From assembly GCA_026419785.1 (NCBI GenBank), contig JAODTK010005909.1, positions 62,001-126,000 on the forward strand: a stretch of 64,000 bases of DNA. The letters are read 5' to 3'. Below the pieces are notes generated by a model that had not been told where the DNA came from, made no database searches, and worked only from the letters and a program-made list of their open reading frames with translations. This DNA comes from Sclerodactyla briareus. Lineage: Eukaryota > Echinodermata > Holothuroidea > Dendrochirotida > Sclerodactylidae. The translations under genes and the position numbers were made by a program. Of the stretch, positions 23,047 through 33,731 are shown one piece after another; position 1 is the stretch's first letter; every line of letters starts with the position of its first letter.

Positions 23047-23984
23047 CGCCATCGCAAGTCAGCAGCTAAAAATGTTACGATTTTTCACTGTGACGAAACA
23101 CAGATTTTCAAAACCGTCGGCGAGACCGACTTTCCGACGGCCCAACAATTCATTTTGTCATCTTATATTTTTGCATACAAGGCCGCCAAGACGCACCTTA
23201 CCAGCGCAAGGGTAATTTTTGGGCCTTTGTCCCTAACTAGATCATTTTCACTACCTTACATCATTTCCATACAAAATTTAGCGATGAAACCATATCAAGA
23301 GCTGGCAACCCCGAATACGATCATGTGAATTAGCTTCGCGCGTTCAATGCAACGCTCTGTACTGTCGGTCACAGGCTAGGTACAGTGTTGCACTGCATTT
23401 TAGGAGTTTCAGTATTCAAGCTCATTGTTTTCTAGTTCTTCAAGTTGAATGTCGTTAAAGAAACATGTTATTATTCACTGAAATCACAATAGTAATAACA
23501 TTATTTTTCAGAAAGCTCTAGAGTGCAGCATTTATTTACCATAGAGCTCCGCTCATAACCATACTGGCACTGCTTACAATTGCAATGTAGGCTTCAATTG
23601 GAGGCAGCACAAACATGTGACACTGGGCAACCAACTAGCAAAGTAAATCATAGATGGGCGATTTAAGGCACTTCATTCAAAGTGCACATATTTGCATCTT
23701 TCAATGGAGATGTGGCCTCAGTACCAAACATATCCAAAGAAGAAAAAAATATCCAATCTAGTTCTTGACCCTCAATAACATCGTTGGTATTAATAACATC
23801 ATGACTCGTTTCATATCTAGCCAATTCTGCTGTGATACGCACACCCGCAAAAGCGCTGAGTTTACTTTCATAATCTAGGCATGGCACTGTCATCCACACA
23901 GTTTGGCACTTCCTGATCTTTATCGTCACACCATACCGTAAGTGCACAGTGTGGCGCTATACATGCCCCCTCCGGACTTCACTC

Positions 23985-24158
23985 CTGTGACTTGGACTTG
24001 GACTTGCATCAAGATGACTTGCGACTTGACTTGGACTTGCATTTTTCCAATTGACTTGTGACTTGACTTGGACTTGCATTTTTCCAATTGACTTGACATG
24101 ACTTGGACTTGCACCAGATGACTTGCGACTTGACTTTGAAGAAAGGGACTTGTCACCA
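23985..24158 (+). repeat. ACTTG-rich subterminal array, right
   Basis: Four or more roughly 25-40-bp units containing GACTTGACTTGGACTTGCA separated by TTTTTCCAATT or CAAGAT. They have the same orientation as the left array, so the two arrays are direct repeats lying inside inverted termini. Confidence 0.85.
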
Positions 24159-24532
24159 CCTCTGTCTTTAGGTGATAATCCATGAAGGTTTTCAATATTA
24201 TTCCCACTCAATATCTCCTAATCCAAGTAATCTTCAAGCTATCAATAAAAGTATCAATATTCATTACCTTCAAACCACCAGACCGGATAAGATTTATCAT
24301 TGTATGACGCTTTACCTTTAATATTAATATTATCAATAATAATAATTGCATCAATATTGATATCGATATTAATAATATATCGTTATGTTTATTAGAGCGA
24401 CGTTACTATGAATGTGTGGATTTTCTCAACCTGAAATTAAAGTTATTCCAATTGGCCATGATGTATTGGTTCACAACGATTTTCCGGAACGATCCATCTT
24501 TTTTATTTTATAATTCTCTTTGCCCGGTTCAG

Positions 24533-24735
24533 ATTTTTGAAATATTTCCCGAAAAGTTTCTAAAGGGTTACAAGAACCCTTGTTGGTGGGATGCTCCATC
24601 GCTCAAGTGCATCCCGTACTTCTACGTAGGAGGTGCTCCGAAGTGCGCGACCACCGATATGCTGGAAACCGTCTCTCTGGCCACCCTGACGTCATGAGGA
24701 CCAATGGAAAGGAATAACATGGTGCGTCACGTGGG
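24533..24735 (+). CDS. CHST15-like sulfotransferase: 5'-PAPS-binding exon
   Basis: Exon of a CHST15/GalNAc4S-6ST-type carbohydrate sulfotransferase, a Golgi enzyme that moves sulfate from PAPS to a glycosaminoglycan sugar. Acceptor (gcccggttcag) ends at 24532. The frame reads IFEIFPEKFLKGYKNPCWW, then LKCIPYFYVGGAPKCATTDM. The 'P.KF...KNPCW(Y/W)' and 'RC(L/I)P.FY..G..KCGTTD' blocks are diagnostic. The 5'-phosphosulfate loop PKCGTT appears as PKCATT (24637-24654), a Gly-to-Ala change if real. After VSL the frame shifts by two bases and continues HPDVMRTNGKE (family: LHPEV...KEPHWW), then a further break before a TGGTG stretch resembling HWW. The donor is gtaaca at 24736 or, less likely, gtgcgt at 24722. 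The phase matches the anchor exon. Confidence 0.85.
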
Positions 24736-25599
24736 GTAACATAGCGGTATGTACCCGTCTGTGATTTGTTCATAGGGTAGATAAATGCAAGTCACCAATC
24801 AAATGCCGACAACTAGGATCATGCGGCAATAGATATTTGACTCTCTAGCATCAGAAGATAGAACCTAAACCTCCAAATTATAAGATTGCTCAAAAAAAAA
24901 AAAAGTTCTAGAGTTGGGACCAAAAACTAGGCAACCACGACTTTTCACACAGTCACACGAATGAATGATATGCATATTTATCGAGGAAATGAGTTCGGGA
25001 CTCAAGACACGCTCTCCTCACCCAACTGTGTATCGTAAAAGCTAAACAGGGAAAAGTGGCAATGGATACCTCACTTAACAATGTACACCGTCTTTACTGG
25101 ACGCGGTACATCTGTTGAACACGAATAATATTGGTCGATCAAACTTGTGAGTCACAGTCGACATGTCAGTTATTAGGACATCTCGGATACAAAGGGAAAC
25201 GGTCGGGCCTGTACGAGAATATTTGTTTTACGTGAAATACTTATACTGTTTATACTTAATATGCTGTTTTGGGGAGCTGTGGCAAATCTTTTTCTAACCG
25301 TGGATGCCACCTCATGGTCCGTTTCCCGACAGCTCCTAATAACGTAATTTGCTACAGTTCCTAACGACTTTTGGCACTCGGAAACCGACTTCAAGTTATT
25401 TCAGGGGTGTCACCTAACCCCTCCCCCCCAAATTCACACCCCTGATTTTTTACTGATTACAGCTGCAGTTTACAGAACACGTATTTGGTACGGAAGATTA
25501 TTTCCTAGTCGAGCCACACCCACGGCGATGTAAGATTCGGTTATAGTCTTGTACCAGCGCCTCCTCAAACAACCAGTGCGACCTGATCCCATAGTTATT

Positions 25600-25836
25600 T
25601 AACGGTTGAAGACCCTGCCAGCATCGCACCTAGGAGCACATTCGCTGGAGACCTACTAAGCCCTGGCAGCTAATACAGCAGCGCTACTTCCGTTACTCGC
25701 AGGCACCCACTCTTACACGTGGGTTAGCGTGATTCATTCGGAGAGACATGTCTTGTCAAACAGCACTGCGGAAAAGCTATTGATCTGAAGTCCGGAGCTC
25801 TTACGTCTGAGCTAATCCGCCTCTAATCACTTCTCA
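25600..25836 (-). mobile_element. tRNA-derived SINE
   Basis: The minus strand from 25836 reads GGCGGATTAGCTCAGACGTA, then AGAGCTCCGGACTTCAGATC: a clear tRNA A box (TTAGCTCAG..GTAAGAG) and anticodon-arm-like sequence. The B box and cloverleaf are not preserved, so this is a SINE head with an unassigned body running left, not a functional tRNA. Confidence 0.6.
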
Positions 25837-25989
25837 CTTTGAGTGGGCCCAACTGCCTTACGCGTGGTGCTGATCACAGACCACCGGTAGGGGGAACAGT
25901 GAAGTTCAGTTGCCTACAACTAGGAAGCGGGCCATGCGGGCCGTTAGCCTAAGCCAAGAGGCTGGAATGAAAATTGAGGCATCAAATGC

Positions 25990-26425
25990 AATCTGGAGAA
26001 GCAGGATCAATTTTAACGAGGCTAACATAATAATAAGGAATAAACACATGTTGCCAATCTGACCCGGAAACGTTCTACGATGTTTTCGTTAGATAAAAGA
26101 TTTCGAAGTTTGTGCGTGTGAATTGCGCAAGATCGGTGGGCATCCCATCATGATGAATCATGTTCAAACTTGTTTGTTGTTTCACACATAATTTTCACAA
26201 TTGAAAAATTGATTTGGTTCATGGTGTTTATTTAGCAGTAGGATATTTCTGATAGTTACTTATGAAGAGAAAGACAAGAGAGAATTGAATAAGTTATTTA
26301 ACATACGTAGAATAATGAAAGAGAAAATATCTCAACGTTGTTCCACTGTTACGTTACACATAATTGCACAATAAGGACTCCTCGATTTATGCGCTTAATA
26401 AACCAATCCTGCAGTTGTCTTCAAA
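25990..26425 (+). mobile_element. TTAA-type MITE, copy 2 (diverged)
   Basis: Diverged copy of the 21.4-kb MITE: AGCAGGATCA near its left end, AAGTTTGTGCGTGTGAATTGCG, GCATCCCATCATGATG, and CCTGCAGTTGTCTTC at its right end. Parts of the centre are missing and the flanking TTAA is mutated. Confidence 0.6.
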
Positions 26426-27957
26426 GTTTAAATTTATCTGAACATTCGATTCTCGGTGGAAAAAGTCGTTACCAAAGACGTGTGATTGATGTGGTTGCGG
26501 CGCGTTTTACTTCACTTGAGTGCATGCGGGTTGGATTCGTGTTGCTAAGGAACTGGGGTGTTGCCAATAGCTAATTCATCAAAGGCTTCGGGTCAACTTG
26601 TCACCCTAATTTGGTCACTCCTTTAGAAAAAGATCGAAATATAATACAATAAAAGAGTGACGAACAGTCTGCGTGGCCTAATTGGTTGTTGTCGATTGGA
26701 TTTTTTTCTTCTACCAGGAGTAATGGTGATGATTAGACAGTTAAATCGAAATTCCAATTGACCCGAAAATTGTATATCAATTCACCAGGCTCGTTCCACC
26801 CCACCCCCGACTGCAACTTTACAGTAAGGCATCACCGCCAACGTCTGTCCTGAAAAAGGTGTAATCAACTACATAGTCATCCAAGCGTGTGGTCTGCAAT
26901 AGCCTTGGTGCGGCGATCGAAAGCTAACCCATTATTCGTATCAAAAGCTTTTAAAAAATTAAAACCTGTTTTCGTTCGAAGAACCTAGGAAGGTATTTTT
27001 AACCGTTACCAACCCACTACTGAATCCATGCTTTCTTCTTTAGGCATGCAGAGTGTGGGGGTTCGTGTTTGGTTACGGGTCGCGAGTCTTCCAATGAAAT
27101 ATGAAACGGAAAAAAATGAACTGAACCAATCTGATTGTTTTGTTTGCAATACAAACAATGCTTAAATTAACTATGGGGCCAAATGCAGATAAGGTAAGTC
27201 CTATGGAAGCTATCTATATATATATATAACGTATTATCCCAGTGACGGAAAAAAGCCTCAGTAGCAAGTGGTACGGCCCGAACCCCGCCCAAAATTGGTG
27301 AGGGCGTACATCTTGGAGTATGAGTGGGAAATTAACAAATTTCGGGACTTGAACTTTTATCCTATACTACGCGTTTTAAATCCGGACATCTTCGTACCGA
27401 CTAGCAGCACGGGCGGCAGTTTCATCATCAGGCTAGCATCAACATATTGGAATTATGTTCAGGAAACCACACAATGAACATAGGTTATGGCAGTCACTCC
27501 AACCATTCCGGCTAAAACACTAAGAATAATATACGCGATATAACACGCGAATCATGCAAATACCGTGAAAAGCTTGAAATGGTATACATACACAACTCGC
27601 ATCACTTACATGTGTTTTTAAATCATTCCTCCCTTCACAGACATGGATGTACATATCTTCATCAGCCCTCAATAAGGCGGGTGTACAAAAAAAAACCAGG
27701 GGGTCCAGACTCCGATAATGCAAAGAGGAGAGTTTTGCGAGTAGTATCAAAAGTTAATTCGGCTTATATTCACGGAGACTGCGAGGAAAACTAGTCTAAG
27801 CCTACCATTTGAAGGGGCGCTCCCTACTAGGCGGTCAGTTCGGATCCCTCAAGCTTTTTGGAAAGGCGCCTCCATACATACGGTGTTTGGCCTATACCCC
27901 GTACAATACATTGTTTTGTTTTGTTTTGGTTTGGTCTTGTCCTTGTTTTTTGCCTAA

Positions 27958-28062
27958 TTTTGATCCCTCTCCCCGACCTTGTGTTGGTCTCCAACAGCTA
28001 CACGAGTATCGCCTACCCCTCTTGCTGTTTTGAACTGAAATACCACTGAGCTAACTCTGGAC
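27958..28062 (-). mobile_element. Degraded tRNA-derived SINE head
   Basis: The minus strand gives AGTTAGCTCAGTGGTATTTC, an excellent tRNA A box, and downstream GAGAGGGATCAAAAT, a decayed B box. No cloverleaf. Confidence 0.5.
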
Positions 28063-30552
28063 ACAAGTAAGCGCACCATGAAATCAGCAGCCCTCGATAT
28101 TCGGATAAGGAACCATAAGGTATAAATAAGAAAGCACACACTCTGCAAAATGTTGCGTAACTATAGCACACCTATCTCGGTTTTTGTGAGAATCAACATG
28201 GAATCTTGTGTTAATCTGTACCATTTGTATTTTCTTCAACACGACCTTTACAAATGTTTATGTTAACCTTCTTACACAACACCCGTACAGGTGTGCTCGA
28301 TTCACAGTGTTTGTGTAATTGTAACACAACATTTTTTAAGAGTGGACCTAGCTAATGTGCATCCTGACCTATAACCCTTACAAAGACCACAATCATTATT
28401 ATAACAGTAACTTAGTCAACCACTAGAATCACGTTTGTCCTTAATTTCAGGGACTCGCTTTAGGGGGTAATACAGATGAAGAGAAGTCATCGGCACACGA
28501 AGTGTTAGCGAATTGAGGCGCTATCCCTACTGTAGCAATCAGTCGATAGCTTTCCTATTGTACCGTCACCAGTGATCTGACACCGGTATAATTCCCCCGA
28601 TTATCACTGGAGAATTTACAGCTGCGGAACTCTGGTAATACACTGGTTATACGGGTAGTACTAACGAATAAAAACCTCAACCCTGGCAGGAAAATTGGGT
28701 ACACTATATACAACTACAGTTTTCAAGGAATGCACCCTTCCTATAAACGCTAAATTCTAATTCAAGTTTTGAAACTTTGCCCCAATTCGAAACATTTGTT
28801 AAATTACCCCTGAACATCTTGTGTTAGTTGCTAATCGTTTATTGTCCTATATGTGTTTTGGAGTTTCAAATGCTTTTCGAAATGTCAAATAGATAGTGCT
28901 TAAGCAACGTGTTTCAAATGGAATATATTAGTCCTCTGCACATGCGGTAATTTCGGTGCATTTAATACTCGTGCTATCATGTAATTTATTTTTGGGCAAA
29001 TACAAGCCACCCAGAGATGTGTCAGGGCTGAACTTAGGTCTGGGCTCTTACCCGAATCCTCTGTAGCGCGGACCTGGTATACCAGGGGTAGGTTGAGTAT
29101 ATCCCCTGAAATTTTCATTTACCTTCATTTCAGCCCCCCCCCCCTCTCTCCAGCCACGAAGCTACCCATACGTAGTATTATCTATTTGTATTGCCTGATC
29201 TAAAAACTACATTGAAACGAACAATCTGTTGAAGAAACGATAGTATTAGGTCCAAATTGGTAATCTTCATGGACGAGATCCCTGTGGCAGAACAAATATA
29301 ATTTGTTGTTCGGCCGGTTTTTTTTTTTTTCTTCGCGACTGATACCCATTTATCCAAATGGAAATATTCGAGTGTTGGTCATTTTGACTGAAGTTCTGCT
29401 TGTAGATAGGTTACTGTTATCGAAAGATGGCATTTTCATTTTTCAATATCACTGATGCTTATTTCCTCGAATATTCCGAAGGCTGAATGGCCGAAGGGTG
29501 TGGGGTGTAAGGTTTACGAACGAATGTTCAAGTATTTCACACGAACCCTCTGATAATACCACATAATATAGTATAGGCCTATATTGTTCGTGCACGTCAG
29601 CGGTATGTAGATGTTTTGTGTTAGCCTCGAACGAAGCCGTACAAACTGTGGACATTGAACCCTTATTAGTTGAAGTGTTAAAAAAAATCAAGAACTCTGG
29701 AAGTGAACATATGAATTTTGAAGCAAGTCGAAGGTGGTATTCACAGACCACCTATAGTCTTTGCTGGAAATACACAGGCCGGGGAATAGTCAATACTCAC
29801 GGTAAACTTCTCGAACGATCATAAAAAGAGGTATCTGTATCCATATTACTAGCAGATATATACCCTCGTCGATTGAGTAATAATCGGCTCTGTTTAATGG
29901 GCACAACTGCAAAAACAGCGCATATGAAGACGATTGTTCCACTGTTTTGAAACAACTAGACCTATAATAATACACCGACAGGAATACGTAGGACTGTATT
30001 GGCAATCCGAACGACGATACCTAACACAAACCGGCAGATGCGAAAAGCTGAAGAACTTCTATAATGAATATACTTCAACAGGATTACTACCAAAGTTTAC
30101 TTGAAAACAATTTTGAGATCTGATATTAGGAGGGCTGCGAATATACCAGAACCCCGCGCACCCCCCCCCCCATACAAAATACGCCTAGTCCATAGATGAT
30201 TATATTGGTGCGAATCCTGTTTCGCCTGCCTCTTGCCGATCGCGGGTGTGGCCCCATGTACAATACTCACTTGCGTGATTTGTATTGATCATAGCATTGC
30301 GTCCCGTTGAAAGCCTGTTCTGCAGGTCTCTAATATCAAAGGGTAATAACGTAAACGTCGATCCCACACTGCTACCACTACGAGAGGATTCAAACGGGCC
30401 CACGGATTTTGTGCAGCGGGAACACACACATGCGCACAATTTCAGAGAAATCGCTCTTACAGTCCCATACGATTAGTTTGGCGTGCCCCCTCAAAGCATT
30501 AAGTATATGGCGTCGAATAAATGAAGATGTATTTTCACACAAATACATTTGG

Positions 30553-30680
30553 CATGAGCGGCCACATCCCTCCGAAAGTGTGGGGGGGGGGGGGGGATTG
30601 CCCACATTTTCTTAATTTTTCTGTGTGACAATGTAAAGTCAATTGGAGCATTGTCAATCGTGGGGGAAACCCCCCCTCCC
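30553..30680 (+). repeat. Dispersed repeat, shared with 58.85 kb
   Basis: GCCCACATTTTCTTAATTTT, then CTGTGTGACAATGTAAAGTC and GGAGCATTGTCAA match 58872-58935 (GGCCACTTTTCCAAATTTTA, then CTGTGTGACAATGTTAAAGT and GGTGCATGTCAA). It flanks a G-rich/C-rich run directly before the sulfotransferase exon. Confidence 0.6.
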
Positions 30681-30817
30681 GCCCCTTCCCCCCTGTTACT
30701 GTCCGCTGCACTTTGGGTTATGGTTGTCCGAGCTGCAGGTTTTACTTCAGAAACGCGACAATCGGAATTACGAAACATGCGGCTCTTTCCAACTTGCAAT
30801 TCCCCTCCTCCTTTTGC

Positions 30818-31154
30818 AAAAAAAAAATCCGTGGACGCTTCCTCTCCGCCTGCACATTCTGGCACAACGACGCGCGGCTCGGATCCTGGGGAACCCCCGG
30901 AAGGAACCGCCCGCCCTCCCCGCAAGGACATCATGAGGGGGCCCCGCCAGAACGCCAAGTTCATCTTTCTATTCCGTCAACCCGACCGACCTACAGTACT
31001 CTGAGTACCTGGACATTGACGAACCTCTGGAAGTGGCCGGTCAAATCTCCCGCCTATTTCCACGTTCGGATCCTGAACGGCGATTCGACTGTTTCCACCT
31101 GTGCCTCAAGGGACGAACACTTGAGCACTGCCGAGCCGAATCAACTCTGCTTCC
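30818..31154 (+). CDS. CHST15-like sulfotransferase: 3'-PAPS-binding exon
   Basis: Third recognised exon of the sulfotransferase. Seen across frames: KKI then GDASSP (family (V/I)GEASPS), FWHNDARLGSWGTPE (family WDNNAW..F..), then RQNAKFIFLFRQP (family NA(K/R)LI.MLRDP), one extra base, and LQYSEYLD (family ERLYSDYL), ending RFDCFHLCLKGRTLEHC. The RQP..R..YSEYL block (30975-31010) is the 3'-phosphate-binding motif of PAPS-dependent sulfotransferases, with Arg and Ser retained. At least three single-base frame changes are needed. A strong pyrimidine tract ends in gcaaaaaaaaaa where a cag acceptor is expected, so the exon start is approximate. The donor gtgata at 31155 is plausible. The remaining C-terminal exons (RLEDY region) were not found before 44 kb. 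Confidence 0.8.
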
Positions 31155-32589
31155 GTGATATAACAGCGATGCTTCTTCTAACTGCTTCTCGGGTATTATT
31201 CTGGCCCAGTTTTCATCTAAACCCTTCATTGCCTTAAACACGTTGACACATTTGAACAATAGTTGATTCTTAACATCTCTTCCTCCCCCTTCCTCCCTCT
31301 TGTGTTTTTCCTCTTCATCACTTCTATGTTCTGTTGATGTTTTTGTATTTTTCTCTCTCTAGGGTTTTTGGTTGGCCAAACCTAGTATAAGTTATTTACT
31401 AGGTCTCTGGTCTCCCTCTTTCAGTTTATAGTTTTCCAACTAACTCTGATTATTAATCAACATATTTGTTTGTTTTTTACTGATATACTCACATTATAAT
31501 TATGTAATATTAATGTTTCACTGAAATGATGAATAAATGAATGGAATAATTCCCAAACGATGGTGTTGACGTGGTCGGCCAATTGCTGAACACCATCAAA
31601 ACGTTATGAACATATAGTATTCTGTAAATTGTTTTAGTTTATAACACGCGTTTCACACACGTACCCTAATTGCATGGATAGGAAGAAACAGAATGGAGGC
31701 TCCTGAAACAGTGTTTACGAAATTCATCGCTTTCGTTGTTTTTTGTTCGGCACTTTGGACCCTTGTAACTTGCTTAATGCGGTGTCATATTTCTGAACTT
31801 GCTTGTTCAAATTAATTGGTATAACGTGTTTTGAAAGAAAATGGTATTTCGTTCAAACAAATGTCTATCCTCCAAACAATGCTGAGAAAATCATTTAATT
31901 GAACCTAATAGAGTAACATTTTTGGACAGTCACGGGCGAATAAAAAATGTGCCGTTGGGTGTGAACCTTCATCAATAGCCACGAATGTTACCTGGCTTCT
32001 AAATTCTGCACAAAACAAATCCAAGTTAGTTACATGAAAGGCACGAAACTTTGATTAGAATTATTATACCTAGTGTCCGCTAGAGAGAGTGGTCACATGT
32101 GAGAGTATTTCATCGCCCAAGATGAGATTCTATAGGATATTGTCGAAATTCCATTCACTAGATGTACTTGAATAGATCGGTATAAAATTGTCCCCACTGG
32201 TTTCATACGTGCAACTGGTATTCTCCAATGGTTTTAGAACTGTTTCTAAATATTAATGAATGCTTCCAATAGAAAATTCGACAACCACCCATTCTGGCCC
32301 ATTTCGAAACCTGAATAGTTTTTTGGGAAAACATACCCATGTTGAATGAATTTTCATCCTGGTTAGACTTCTCATGTGTATACCAAACCGTGATATAATG
32401 GAATTAAAATTGCTCTGATATCTTCCTCTCATAGCGCCTGCACATCAGCATGTACTCAGTCCACCTACGTAAGGTTCCAGAGGGTTCCGCGAGAGCAGAT
32501 CCATGTTCTCAGGACGATGATGGAAGCGAACGTCACCAGAGCGTTGACAGTATTCGCATTCCTCGATCTCCGTAATTATTATTTAAGAA
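31155..32589. other. Non-coding stretch, possible LINE 3' tail
   Basis: 31260-31430 is pyrimidine-rich and 31520-31555 ends in GAATAAATGAATGG-type repeats like the 3' tails of LINE elements, but no polymerase motif was recognised. The rest to 32589 shows nothing. Confidence 0.25.
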
Positions 32590-32910
32590 AAAATGTAGTC
32601 GTATCTAGCGCACATATCCAGCTCACAGCTGATCAAGCGCTTTTTACATTACCCCTGGCAATGCTCTATTGAACCTGGTACGCAACCCGACAAATCCCGG
32701 AGGTATATGACCTGCTATATCAGCGCCGGTGTATCAGGTTCCTCCGAGGTGCCCTTACCCCATTTATAAACACCTGGGTGAGAGAGCAGTTTGAAATTAA
32801 TACCTTGCTCGAGATTACTACGTGGACTCCACCCACAACCTCTGGATTTACCGAGCTCGGAGCTCGGGGTTTGACCGCTCGGCCACTCGCGCTCCTCATG
32901 TTTTGGTGCA
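32590..32910 (-). mobile_element. tRNA-derived SINE with conserved tail
   Basis: The minus strand starts GAGCGCGAGTGGCCGAGCGG, a Ser/Leu-type tRNA head, with a decayed B box in AGGTTGTGGGTGGAGTCCA. The body contains CACCCAGGTGTTTATAAATG and GGGTAATGTAAAAAGCGCTT and ends GTGCGCTAGATACGACTACA. The AAAAGCGCTT...GCGCTA(T/G)ATA tail resembles the conserved 3' domain of deuterostome SINEs; that link is from memory of the family. Confidence 0.65.
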
Positions 32911-33150
32911 TCTCTACGAATTACCGCAAACATGCTAAAAAAATGCGCAACTAAATATATACCGGTTTCTTATTTTCATGCGTTTCCGTATGGAATTTTT
33001 TTTCCTCAAATATTTGATGGAAGAACCGTCACTGAGAGTCGTAAGGCCTACCAAAATCCACACTGCTTTCCATCCTTACACTTAAGTAATTCTGCTAATA
33101 CTCCGGAGAAAAGACACTTATCCATAAATTAATTCGTTACGCCTCATTAA
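32911..33150. other. Short non-coding stretch
   Basis: Nothing recognised between the SINE and the MITE copy. Confidence 0.35.
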
Positions 33151-33731
33151 GACAACTGCAGGCTTGCTACATCAAGGTTATATTGTGGGAGAATGTAAAA
33201 CTGTATAGGGCCCAAACCCTAACCCATTTCAATACGATGGTTCCTATGTGGAGTTTATTGGGCCTTCAAAATTTGGCCATTAGCAGAGAAATTGGGGAGA
33301 CTCCCATTGCCGAATAACACATAGCGCACACTTTACAACACAGGAAATTATGTTTGTATTTATTGTTGAATTTTGTTGAATATTTTAACATTTACAGAAG
33401 TTCTGTTGGCTTTCTATCACAGAAATAACCCTCCAACCCCTACCAACCCTCTACAGCAATCCTCACCCATCGACTAAATGCTTTTCGAATGAATTAATGT
33501 GTTGATTTCAAGAAAACAAAGAATGTTGCAGGGTTGTGCAAGAATGACATCACTAATTATTGCACTGCTGGATGCATTCGATCTTGCGCACTACACAAGC
33601 TTCACAATACCCAAACTTCAATGACTATAACTCCGTCGGAAGTCCTATGAACTTCCTTTTGGACTGACGCATTTCCCCCAATTTTTTATCCAGCTATAAA
33701 GTCCTTGTATCATCATCCTGCAGTTTGTCCT
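33151..33731 (-). mobile_element. TTAA-flanked MITE, copy 3 (inverted)
   Basis: Inverted relative to the copies at 21.4 and 53.65 kb. Left terminus GACAACTGCAGGC after TTAA (33147-33150); right terminus CTGCAGTTTGTCCT before TTAT. Internal inverted matches include CAGGGTTGTGCAAGAATGAC and GGACTGACGCATTT. Confidence 0.75.

Larger units (their letters stand above)
22893..24164 (-). mobile_element. hAT-type element, shorter copy (A)
   Basis: Reverse-oriented relative of the element at 49259-52266. Its right end (GACTTGTCACCACCTCTG, to 24164) equals that copy's left terminus. Its left end is recognisable from CCGAGTCCGA (22911) and ACTCGAGTCCCGATTTTCGTG, but the outermost CAGAGGTGG is missing or replaced. 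Between lie GACTTGCGACTTGTCTTGCG, the CCGTCGG and GAAAAATCGTAAC motifs, TTCAAGTTGAATGTCGTTAA and AATAACATTATTTTTCAGA, all matched in inverted form. It is about half the length of the other copy after removing the nested insertion. No transposase frame. Confidence 0.8.
20991..24532. other. Sulfotransferase intron packed with transposons
   Basis: Holds a TTAA-flanked MITE, a LINE fragment and a hAT-type copy, each listed separately, plus AT-rich sequence around 21980-22080 and 24310-24400. No exon seen. Confidence 0.5.
24736..30817. other. Sulfotransferase intron(s)
   Basis: About 6 kb. The exon that should carry the HWWTR...DYLDLF part of the enzyme was not recognised here, so the gene is incomplete as read. 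SINE heads and one MITE copy are listed separately. Also a short AT tract (27217-27229), C runs at 29134-29143 and 30163-30171, a long T run at 29320-29331 and a poly-G run (30583-30596). Otherwise nothing supported. Confidence 0.45.

Noticed and set aside
30271..30377. Possible minus-strand exon with a gtgagt donor (frame STFTLLPFDIRDLQNRLS)
   Set aside because: Short, no homology recognised, weak acceptor, inside an intron of a plus-strand gene.
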